From JADJNW01 sp964517145 (GTDB lineage Bacteria; Bacteroidota; Bacteroidia; Chitinophagales; Saprospiraceae): a DNA stretch of 64,000 bases. The stretch spans positions 1-64,000 of the forward strand of contig CAZFBN010000002.1 of NCBI GenBank assembly GCA_964517145.1, given 5' to 3'. The notes beneath the pieces were generated by a model. It saw nothing but the letters and a program-made list of their open reading frames with translations, had not been told where the DNA came from and made no database searches. The position numbers and the translations under genes are program-made. Positions within the stretch are counted from its first letter, which is position 1. Every line of letters begins with the position of its first letter. Positions 7,865-15,914 of the stretch are shown in pieces.

Positions 7865-9343
7865 ATGAAATACAGCTTTACGATCTGCTTTTTGCTCACG
7901 GTGCTTGGCGTTGCACAGGCGCGTTTTGAATTTACGCCAACCGCGCGTACCGCCTACGAGCAGGCATTGAGCTTGCGCGTGGACGATGCACGCCTAACCC
8001 TGGCACATTTGAAACGCACTGATGCGGACAATTTAATCGCTTATCATATTGAAAATTATTTAGATTTTTTGGTACTGTATTTGAATCAAAATGAAGCAGA
8101 TTATAAGCGTTTGAAAAAAAACGAGGAGGCGCGGCTGCTCAAAATTCAGCAAGGCAATACAAAATCGCCGTATTACCTTTACACACAAGCCGATGTGCGG
8201 CTGCAGTGGGCATTGATAAAATTGCGATTTGGCGATTATTGGAGCGCATTTAATGACATTAGCAAAGCTCATAAATTGTTACAAAAAAATCAGGAACGCT
8301 TTCCCGATTTTTTGCCAAATCTCAAGGATTTAGGCGTATTGCACGCGCTAGTCGGCACCATTCCTGACAATTACAAATGGAGTGTGCGGCTGCTCGGTGG
8401 GCTAAATGGCACCGTGGCGCAGGGGCGACGAGAATTGAGTACCGTTTTGCAAAAGGCTCGCCAACAGGACTTTATATTCAAAACGGAAACGGCGGTGATG
8501 CTCGCCACCATTTTGCTGTACCTGGAAAGCGACGGCGAAGGTGCCTGGAATACCTTGAAAATGGTCAATTTACAACCTGAAAATAACCCCCTGCACTGTT
8601 TTGTGCTGGCAAATGTGGCGATGCGCAGCGGTCGAAACGACACCGCCATTGAATTACTAGAAAATTGCCCGCGCCAAAAAAATTTTGTACAAGTGCCTCA
8701 ATTGGAATTTTTATTGGGCTTAGCAAAATTGCGTCGCCTGGACGTCCAGTCAGAAGTTCATTTCAATCGGTTTTTGCAGCAACGCCGCAGCGGCGATGGA
8801 TTGAAAGAAACGTATCAAAAATTGGCTTGGAACGAATTGATTAAGGGCGATGCAGCTGGTTATCAAAGTTTTATGAAAATGGTTTTGGCAAAAGGTAAAG
8901 CTTCCACCGGCGCAGACAAGGACGCGTTGCAAGAGGCAAAAACCGGGCGCGTGCCACCCGTCAGTCTAATCAAAGCTCGATTGTTATTCGACGGCGCTTA
9001 TTTTTCAAAAGCACATCAACAATTGCAACATCTATCAGTCGCTGATTTTCAAGATAATGCAAGCCGATTGGAATATTTGTACCGAATGGGACGCATTTTG
9101 CATGGCATAGAAAAATGGGATGAGGCGCTTATATTTTATAATCGAACCATTGAACAAGGACGCAGCGAACCGTTTTTTTATGCTTGTAACGCGGCGTTAC
9201 AGGCGGGTTTGATTTGCGAAAAGCGCAAAAATTTTAAGCAAGCCAAAGCATTTTTTTACACCTGTTTGAATATGGATCCAGCGGAGTACAAAACCGAATT
9301 GCATCAGAAGGCAAAATCAGGATTGGAGCGGTTAAAAAAATGA
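7865..9343 (+). CDS. Secreted or periplasmic tetratricopeptide-repeat protein
   Basis: Protein of 492 residues with a clear N-terminal signal peptide (hydrophobic FTICFLLTVLGVAQA, cleavage near A20). The rest is alpha-helical with repeated 34-residue-like units, clearest near the C-terminus (RMGRILHGIEKWDEALIFYN, then AALQAGLICEKRKNFKQAKA), where TPR spacing can be recognised. The middle (about 90-300) resembles the repeated hairpins of outer-membrane-associated TPR proteins of Bacteroidota. No catalytic motif is seen. It is probably a periplasmic scaffold; I do not recognise a specific family. It lies between the Nif3 pair and a TerB/LETM1-like gene on the same strand, with spacings over 100 bases. 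Confidence 0.8.
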   Translation: MKYSFTICFLLTVLGVAQARFEFTPTARTAYEQALSLRVDDARLTLAHLKRTDADNLIAYHIENYLDFLVLYLNQNEADYKRLKKNEEARLLKIQQGNTKSPYYLYTQADVRLQWALIKLRFGDYWSAFNDISKAHKLLQKNQERFPDFLPNLKDLGVLHALVGTIPDNYKWSVRLLGGLNGTVAQGRRELSTVLQKARQQDFIFKTETAVMLATILLYLESDGEGAWNTLKMVNLQPENNPLHCFVLANVAMRSGRNDTAIELLENCPRQKNFVQVPQLEFLLGLAKLRRLDVQSEVHFNRFLQQRRSGDGLKETYQKLAWNELIKGDAAGYQSFMKMVLAKGKASTGADKDALQEAKTGRVPPVSLIKARLLFDGAYFSKAHQQLQHLSVADFQDNASRLEYLYRMGRILHGIEKWDEALIFYNRTIEQGRSEPFFYACNAALQAGLICEKRKNFKQAKAFFYTCLNMDPAEYKTELHQKAKSGLERLKK

Positions 9344-9451
9344 AAATAGGATAAACCCCGGCAGCGCTTCCCCCGTCGAAAAAATTCGCCATTGAACCGA
9401 ACATCCTCGTATTTTTGTTTTTACAAACAAAATAAACACGAAAACAATCGC

Positions 9452-10819
9452 ATGATTGACTTCAGCGCGCCGGAATGGTTTGAGGCGTACATCGAATATC
9501 GAAAACTGCACCCGCTTCGCTTTTTAAAATTGAGCGAACTGGCACCCGAATTGACCGAGTTGGAAACCCAACGCTTTCAGCATCCGAGTCCTTTTTATGC
9601 TGCAATGCAACAAAGTGGCTTGGTATATGGCTTTCCAGTACATTATCCTTTTCAAACGACCAATGGCTTATTTGAAAAATTATCAGAAAGTGAACGTGCG
9701 AAGCTCACTTTGCTCGATGTAATGATGCACGCCCGACTCCTGGAGCAAATGCCTGAAAATGAGGCTTATGCATATGAAATTGAAGAGAATGGACGACTCA
9801 TGCGCAGGTATTACGCTTGTTTGCACAAGTACGCGCCGCAGGAAGAAACAGAATTGCTGGAGCAAATTTTATTCAAGCGGGTTCGATTCAAAAAAAACTA
9901 TTTTGATTTTCGCAAAACGGGCATTAGTAGCCTGTTATTCTGGGACTTATATTTTTTTCTGGACTACTCTCGTGCTGCGCGACAGCCCCAATTTGAAGAA
10001 GCTGATTTTTTCTTTGTTATTTTAAATTTGAAAAGAGCGCTCAAAAAGACCACGCTGGAACTCATCGCTGCTGCTGCCCACGCAGATGCTCAATTGACAA
10101 AGCAAGAAAAAACGCTGTATCAGCATTTTGAAAAATCGTCGCGATTGTTGGTCGAAGAAGAGCACGACGAACTGCGCACGATTGTAAAACAGGGCACTCG
10201 CTTGGACGATGTTGACATTCCGCCATTGGATTGGGTCGGGCGTCGCTTTTTGCTCGATATTTCGCTGCTTACGCTCAATGCGGATGCGGAAATGGATGCT
10301 CAGGAAGAGGCTTTTTTACAACCCTTGTTGGCAAAGTTGCAGCTGAATCAAGATGATTTGCTGAGTAGTAAAACAGACTTAGGGATTTTTCTTTATTTGT
10401 ATGGCGAACAATTACACATTTTTAAAGGTAGAAAAGCTGGTATCCAGTTGCTGGGACGCGCTGTGATTGAAAATTTTCTCAAGTTGGGTTACGCTGCCAA
10501 AATGGAAGCGGTAGAAACCCGCGATATGGCGACGACCTTTGGTAAACTCTTGGCAGCGAAGTTAAAAATCAATAAAAACGGCGAACTGCCCAGCGAGCAG
10601 GAAATTCGGGACGCCCTCAGTCAATTGAAAGACCTGCCACGTTTTTTACCTTTTTTTACCATGGTTTTTCTGCCAGTGCCGGGTATTACTGAGGCGTATA
10701 TTTTTTTGGCGGTCACCTTGGAAAAACTGTCCAAAGGAAATATTAGTCTATTGCCAAGTCAAATAAGCAAAGTGGTACGCGGGAAGAAAAAAGAAAAGAA
10801 AGCTGCAAAAATAAAATGA
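9452..10819 (+). CDS. TerB-like / LETM1-like domain protein
   Basis: Protein of 455 residues starting at ATG 9452 (MIDFSAPEWFEAYIEYRKL). An upstream in-frame start would add 20 poorly conserved residues. The central part (about 190-300) looks like a TerB-type helical domain (LIAAAAHADAQLTKQEKTLY, then DADAEMDAQEEAFLQPLL, where D/E pairs are typical). The C-terminal 120 residues contain a LETM1-like stretch (LPRFLPFFTMVFLPVPGITE, then AYIFLAVTLEKL) with one or two membrane-prone segments. This architecture matches what is annotated in Flavobacteria as LETM1-related biofilm-associated protein. The lysine-rich tail (GKKKEKKAAKIK) is cytoplasm-compatible. Function is unknown; a link to membrane stress or surface growth is inference. 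Confidence 0.75.
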   Translation: MIDFSAPEWFEAYIEYRKLHPLRFLKLSELAPELTELETQRFQHPSPFYAAMQQSGLVYGFPVHYPFQTTNGLFEKLSESERAKLTLLDVMMHARLLEQMPENEAYAYEIEENGRLMRRYYACLHKYAPQEETELLEQILFKRVRFKKNYFDFRKTGISSLLFWDLYFFLDYSRAARQPQFEEADFFFVILNLKRALKKTTLELIAAAAHADAQLTKQEKTLYQHFEKSSRLLVEEEHDELRTIVKQGTRLDDVDIPPLDWVGRRFLLDISLLTLNADAEMDAQEEAFLQPLLAKLQLNQDDLLSSKTDLGIFLYLYGEQLHIFKGRKAGIQLLGRAVIENFLKLGYAAKMEAVETRDMATTFGKLLAAKLKINKNGELPSEQEIRDALSQLKDLPRFLPFFTMVFLPVPGITEAYIFLAVTLEKLSKGNISLLPSQISKVVRGKKKEKKAAKIK

Positions 10820-10879
10820 TACAACCATAGTGGAATCGTTTCAGGAGGTAGGCGTTTCTTTTAGGTTTAAACAAAATGG

Positions 10880-11371
10880 ATGATGCCGGAAAAAGCATAT
10901 GTCAATTCTCCCTTCGGCTGTTTTGAAATCATCGGCAGCGAATTGGGCATCCGCTCGATGCGATTGAGCGAGCAAAAAATTTGCCCTCAAGCGGCTGTAC
11001 CCTCTTTATTACAAGCATGTGTGCAACAACTCGAAGCCTATTTTAAAGGCGAGCGCCAGGAATTCGATTTAAAACTCGACTGGGGCGGCGCGCCTGCGTT
11101 TCACAAATTGGTGTGGACAGAATTGTTGACAATTCCATACGGGCGCACTACATCATACTCCGCCATTGCCGAAAAAATAGGCGACCCCAAAGCGGTTCGT
11201 GCCGTTGGCATGGCAAATCGCAGCAATCCCATTCCCATCATCGTGCCTTGCCATCGTGTGATTGCCAAAAACGGAGAGCTGCATGGCTACTATTATGGCT
11301 TGGATATGAAACGAAAATTACTAGAATTAGAAAACCCGATGAGCTTTGCGGAGCAAGGAAGCTTGTTTTAA
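10880..11371 (+). CDS. ogt: Methylated-DNA--protein-cysteine methyltransferase
   Basis: Suicide repair protein of 163 residues that takes the alkyl group from O6-alkylguanine onto its own cysteine. The active site PCHRV is intact with C124. The arginine-finger helix and winged-helix region read YGRTTSYSAIAEKIG and AVRAVGMANRSNPIPII. The usual GGYxGG after the active site is replaced by HGYYYGLD, a mild deviation. It has only the AGT domain (no Ada N-terminal or AraC domains), so it is the constitutive Ogt type. Two adjacent ATG codons (10880, 10883) are possible starts. A second, cysteine-less member of the superfamily is at 20442-20768. Confidence 0.95.
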   Translation: MMPEKAYVNSPFGCFEIIGSELGIRSMRLSEQKICPQAAVPSLLQACVQQLEAYFKGERQEFDLKLDWGGAPAFHKLVWTELLTIPYGRTTSYSAIAEKIGDPKAVRAVGMANRSNPIPIIVPCHRVIAKNGELHGYYYGLDMKRKLLELENPMSFAEQGSLF

Positions 11372-11414
11372 ATGTGAAATATGAAATGTGAAATTTCAAA
11401 TCTCATATTTCAAA
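11372..11414. repeat. Heptamer tract forming a palindrome between convergent genes
   Basis: Six 7-base units in a row: GTGAAAT, ATGAAAT, GTGAAAT, TTCAAAT, CTCATAT, TTCAAAT. The first three and last three are near reverse complements, so 11376-11411 can fold into a long hairpin. It fills the whole space between the ogt stop and the stop of the convergent cyclase gene, overlapping that stop codon, and may act as a bidirectional terminator. Confidence 0.75.
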
Positions 11415-14400
11415 TCTGCTCCAAGCTTTCCATTTGCATTTTAAAACTGTGTTTAGGCGTCGAGGCATACAACTCCTTATAAAGCGCCAATGCTTTTTCT
11501 TTCAAACTTTGGTCATTAGGATTCAGGCGATACAATTCGGCATAAACAGCTGCCTGTTGCGCTTTTTGCAAAGGCTTTGCCAGCAAACCTTTCAACGTGA
11601 CCTTCGCCTGCTGCTTATTGCCGTACAAACGGAAGGATTTTGCAGACAGAATTTCGGATTCAAACAACAAATCGGGATTGCCCAATTCCAGTGAAATGGC
11701 TAAAGCGCTTTGCACCACCGGGCTCAATTCATCGAGCGCGCCAATTTCTATCAAAACCGCCCCTTTTTCCGTAAGGCTGAAGCCTAGCACCAGCTTATTC
11801 CCGATTTTCCGGGTCACTTCTATGGCACGGTCATAATATTGCAAAGAACGATTAAATTCTTTCAGGTAGAAAAAGATGTCAGCCAGTGTATTGACTGCTT
11901 TGGCAATGCCTTTTTTATAACCAAGCTCCTCACAAATCATGAGGTTTTTTTGCAAATAATCAATACCTTTGTAAAAATCGCCTTTGTAACTCAAAAGCTC
12001 CCCAATCAAGCCTAGGGCAATCGCAATCCCTTGTTTATCACCGAGTTCTTCGCACAATTGCAGGTCGCGCTCAAAATGCTCCATCGCGCGGTCGTAGTCG
12101 CCCTTGCGCTCATACACACTGCCGATGCAGCCCGTGGCAATGGCAGTCAATTGTTTATTGCCAAGCTCTTCGCTCAGCTCTAAGCCTTTTAAATAATTTT
12201 CCAGCGCCGCATCATATTCCCCTTTTTCGAAATATACAATGCCGACTTTGGTGTATAAATCCGCCATACCTTGCTTGTCGTTGCTCACGCGCGACAGTTC
12301 GAGTTGCGCCTGCTGGCAACGGATGGCTTCATCGTAATTGCCCTGGTTCATGTAAGTCAAGCCCAGGTGTGCCACGATTTGCGCATTCGGAATTTCGGCT
12401 ACTGCACGGCTGAGTTCAATACTTTGAGTAAAGTAAGATTTTGCCGATTTATAATCGCCTTGTCGGAAATGCAAATTGCCCAAATTGCCATATACCCGCG
12501 CAATGCCGCTTTTGTCTTCCATCAATTCAAACAATTGCACCGCCGTTTGCAAGTATTTGGCGGCGCTACCATAGTCACCTTTCAGCACCAACAAGCGCCC
12601 CATACTGTTGTTGCATTGCCCAAGCAACAGCACATCGCGGGTTTTCTTCGCCAGGCGCAAGGCTTTGCTGTACGCGTGTTCGCATTCATCCCATTTGCCA
12701 ATTAATTCTAACACTTTGCCTTTTTGTAAATAGGTACGAATCTGACGTTCAAAATCATCCTGACTGCCAAGTTTTTTTAACAATTTTTCATAATATTCCA
12801 ACGCCAGTTGATTCTGATAATTCCGACGGGCATAGTCTGCTGCTTTGCGCAAATATTCACAGGTTTTATCAAAAACCCCCGCTTGTTCGTAATGAAAAGC
12901 CAGGTCAAAATAGCGTTCATCCAGGCGGTCGGTGTAAATCCTTTCAATCGCTTCCGCAATCAGCTGGTGCAATTGTTTCAGGCGCGTACGCAACTGCATG
13001 CTGTACGCCGCTTCGCGCAGCAGCGAATGCCGGAAAATGTAGCGCAGTTCGTTCATAGCGTGCCAAATCTGCACACGTTCTGCCGATTGTACTTGCTCTT
13101 TTAACAAAACGCCTGCGTTGCCATTGTGTCGCAAAAATTCTTCCTGCCCCTTCATCACTTCGGTGAGCACTGGAATTTCAAACTCGCGCCCTATCACTGC
13201 TGCCGCTTTCACCGTTTCTTTCACCAAGCTCGATAGCCGATCAATTCTTGCGGTCAAAATAGCATTGATCGAACCCGACAAACGAATATTTTTATCCTTG
13301 ATCGTCCAAACATCTTCTACAAATTCGACCAAATTGCTTTCGGAAAAATATTCCAGCATTTGCTCGACGTAGAAAGGGTTGCTGTTGGTGGTACGCAGCA
13401 ACAATTCGTACAAATCTTCGCTGATCGGACCTTGCAAATACGATTCTGCAAAACGCCGCACCGACTCTGGTTCGAGCATGTTCAAATTGATCTCCAGCCT
13501 AGGAATGTTGCTCTGATTCAGTTGTTCATCCTCCAAAATAACCGGCTTCTGCCCATCATCGCGCAGGCGGGAGGTGATGAGCAGCAAAATCGGGTAGCGT
13601 ACCAAATATTTGCTCAATTCCTGCAATAATTCCCTCGAATTGTCATCCAGCCAATGCGCATCTTCCAATTGCAACACCACCGGCTGCACCAGCGACTCCG
13701 CGATAATGAGCGTGAGAATGGCTTGAATGGTATTTTGATAGCGCCCCTTGGCGTCGAGCTGATCCCAAATCGAATCGGGGTAATTAATGCCTATCAAAGC
13801 TGCCAAAATCGGCTTGGTGCGCGTTAATTCTTTTTGTATAAAATCCGTTTCCGAAAAACCTTCTACTTTGTTTAAATCATGTTGTAATTGATCGAACCAC
13901 AGTTCAAAGCGATCCTGACTGGTAATAGTCGCGCCATCAATAGTTTGTTCAAAATAATTGCGCAAAAAGTAAATAAACGGATTAAAAGGCTTCCGTAAAA
14001 TCTGATCGGTTTGGCACACGAGCCATTCCACTTTTTTATCCATACAAAGCACTTGGCGCAGCTCGTGCGTGAGGCGGCTTTTGCCAATGCCTGCTTCGCC
14101 AAAAATATAAGCCACACCAGCCGGACGCTTGTCCAGTAGCGGATAAGCAAATTCGAGCAGATTTTGCAATTCTACGTCGCGCCCCACCATCTGCCCGATG
14201 AATGCCGCACGGTCTTCGTCCACATTTCTGCTAATAAATTTGAACGTTGGCACGTTACCGCGAATGCCTTTGTACTTGATGTCGCCTTTGTGTTCAAATA
14301 AAAAATGCCGGTTTTTGCGAATTTCCGCATCCACCAAAATTTCACCCCAATCGGCAAACATCATAATTCGCGCCGCTAAATTTACCCGATTGCCCACCGC

Positions 14401-15435
14401 CGCGTACTGGCAACGTTCGGCGCCACCCACAAAACCAGTGTAAGCCGTGCCAATCGTCATGCCCGCCCGTATGCGCAATCCATGTTTTTCCTGCAATTGG
14501 TCACTCTCCTCATTCACCGAGCAAATGAATTCCATTGCCCGATCCAAGCCATTTTCGTACGATACGGGCGCTCCAAAAAAGCATGTGATAACGCCACCTT
14601 TGTCACCAAAATCAATTTCTTTGAAGTAACCCGAAAAGTTATTGATTTTTTCTAATACAATATTGGCAAACTCATCGAGTAGCTCATGGCTTTCAATACC
14701 ATCAAAAGAAATAAAAACCGAAATGACCGAGCGAAACTCTCCATCACCATTGAACTCTAGCACATTGTCAGGTAAAAATTGCTGCTCTATGGCTAAATCC
14801 GAGGCTGGGAGCTCCACTTGTTTGATATGCCAATCTTCCAGTGGTTTTTTGTTAATAAGGCGGTAAAAATGCGGTTCTACGGCATCCAGTTCAAATGGCG
14901 AATGTTCGAGCAGTTGCCGTAAGGATTCATCCAAAATAATATCCTGATTATTGGCACGCGTTTGGCAATTAGCACAATTATCTATGGGTGCACCTCGAAA
15001 ATAATAGGTTTTATACTGCTGTCCTACTATACCCCAATCTACACGTCCCCAGGATAAACCAATTTTCAAACCGATGGTAAAATTGCCAAACTGAAATTCT
15101 CGCCGGCTAAATAAGCTGCGCACTTGCAATGCCGTTTGTAAAAATTCTATCGGTGTAAGCGCCGTCTGCCGTGCCGGAAAAATTGCGGTAAACGCATCGC
15201 CTGCAAAATAAGGAATAAAACCGCCTTTGGCATACACCAGATTGACCAGTGGCGAGAAGATGTCATTGAGAATCATAGACAATTCTTCCGCACCGCGATT
15301 GCCTCGGTTCATCAAAGCTTCGGTCAATGGGGTAAAGCCCGATAAGTCAATAAACATCGTGAAAGCCTGTAATTGCCCCTTCGACCTTCCCTGCCGATGT
15401 TGTTCCTGGATAAAATGTGGTATAAGGTTCTTCAC
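11410..15435 (-). CDS. Soluble adenylyl cyclase-like protein: tandem class III cyclase, AAA ATPase, TPR
   Basis: Protein of 1341 residues with the architecture of mammalian soluble adenylyl cyclase (ADCY10). The first cyclase domain (about 20-200) carries both metal-binding aspartates, D30 (MFIDLSGFT) and D80 (YFAGDAF). The second (about 232-400) carries the lysine expected to read the adenine, K279 (FGDKGG), and the transition-state pair N352 and R356 (RVNLAARIMMF). One complete catalytic centre could thus form at the pseudodimer interface, predicting cAMP synthesis. An ATPase of the AAA_16/STAND type follows, with Walker A GEAGIGKS at 446-453 and Walker B-like VVLQLEDAHWLDD. The C-terminal 500 residues are TPR units (for example AIATGCIGSVYERKGDYDRA). 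No transmembrane segment is seen. It stands alone, with a REP-like palindrome upstream. Confidence 0.92.
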   Translation of the reverse strand: MKNLIPHFIQEQHRQGRSKGQLQAFTMFIDLSGFTPLTEALMNRGNRGAEELSMILNDIFSPLVNLVYAKGGFIPYFAGDAFTAIFPARQTALTPIEFLQTALQVRSLFSRREFQFGNFTIGLKIGLSWGRVDWGIVGQQYKTYYFRGAPIDNCANCQTRANNQDIILDESLRQLLEHSPFELDAVEPHFYRLINKKPLEDWHIKQVELPASDLAIEQQFLPDNVLEFNGDGEFRSVISVFISFDGIESHELLDEFANIVLEKINNFSGYFKEIDFGDKGGVITCFFGAPVSYENGLDRAMEFICSVNEESDQLQEKHGLRIRAGMTIGTAYTGFVGGAERCQYAAVGNRVNLAARIMMFADWGEILVDAEIRKNRHFLFEHKGDIKYKGIRGNVPTFKFISRNVDEDRAAFIGQMVGRDVELQNLLEFAYPLLDKRPAGVAYIFGEAGIGKSRLTHELRQVLCMDKKVEWLVCQTDQILRKPFNPFIYFLRNYFEQTIDGATITSQDRFELWFDQLQHDLNKVEGFSETDFIQKELTRTKPILAALIGINYPDSIWDQLDAKGRYQNTIQAILTLIIAESLVQPVVLQLEDAHWLDDNSRELLQELSKYLVRYPILLLITSRLRDDGQKPVILEDEQLNQSNIPRLEINLNMLEPESVRRFAESYLQGPISEDLYELLLRTTNSNPFYVEQMLEYFSESNLVEFVEDVWTIKDKNIRLSGSINAILTARIDRLSSLVKETVKAAAVIGREFEIPVLTEVMKGQEEFLRHNGNAGVLLKEQVQSAERVQIWHAMNELRYIFRHSLLREAAYSMQLRTRLKQLHQLIAEAIERIYTDRLDERYFDLAFHYEQAGVFDKTCEYLRKAADYARRNYQNQLALEYYEKLLKKLGSQDDFERQIRTYLQKGKVLELIGKWDECEHAYSKALRLAKKTRDVLLLGQCNNSMGRLLVLKGDYGSAAKYLQTAVQLFELMEDKSGIARVYGNLGNLHFRQGDYKSAKSYFTQSIELSRAVAEIPNAQIVAHLGLTYMNQGNYDEAIRCQQAQLELSRVSNDKQGMADLYTKVGIVYFEKGEYDAALENYLKGLELSEELGNKQLTAIATGCIGSVYERKGDYDRAMEHFERDLQLCEELGDKQGIAIALGLIGELLSYKGDFYKGIDYLQKNLMICEELGYKKGIAKAVNTLADIFFYLKEFNRSLQYYDRAIEVTRKIGNKLVLGFSLTEKGAVLIEIGALDELSPVVQSALAISLELGNPDLLFESEILSAKSFRLYGNKQQAKVTLKGLLAKPLQKAQQAAVYAELYRLNPNDQSLKEKALALYKELYASTPKHSFKMQMESLEQI

Positions 15436-15914
15436 AAATTGGTAATGAGTATCCTCAAATTCATAGCGCAGGCTTTAGCCTGATACGCCGTGACACAGGC
15501 TAAAGCCTGTGCTACGTTAAAATTACAAATTTACAACAAGCCAATGCAATTTCCGGCTTAAAATACGAATCGCTTACTTTAAATATTGCTTTCCTTTCAA
15601 ATATGGATGTCCATAAAATGCTTTTTTCTCAAAGTAAGTTTCTTTTCGATGTAAAAATGTGCCGCATAGATTTGGTACAAAAAGACAAAATACGATATAA
15701 ATTTTTTAGCCCTTTTAAAATCACTTTTCATAAAAAACTGATTATCAACACGAATCACTGCTCGGTACTCGCAGATCATTTTTAAAATGGGATTAGAAGC
15801 GCCCGCAACTTTCGTTAAAAAATGCCGAATTTTGAAAATGCTGCCAACATTCTGCTTATTTTGGGAAAAATCATTTCCAAGCCATTGTCCATCTTGCAAC
15901 CAAATTTGTTTGTT
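15436..15914. other. Spacer between divergent cyclase and S9 peptidase genes
   Basis: These 479 bases separate two divergently transcribed genes. Next to the cyclase start is a palindrome (15469-15509). The rest is AT-rich with no convincing coding sequence; short frames present on both strands lack codon bias and family resemblance. Promoters for both genes should lie here, but no clear TAnnTTTG box could be assigned. Confidence 0.6.
15469..15509. repeat. REP-like palindrome
   Basis: Perfect 14-base-pair inverted repeat CAGGCTTTAGCCTG / CAGGCTAAAGCCTG (15469-15482 with 15496-15509) around a 13-base loop. Each arm is itself nearly palindromic. This CAGGCTTTAGCCTG type is common as a dispersed repeat in bacteria. 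Only one copy is present in the window and no RAYT transposase gene was seen. Confidence 0.7.
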
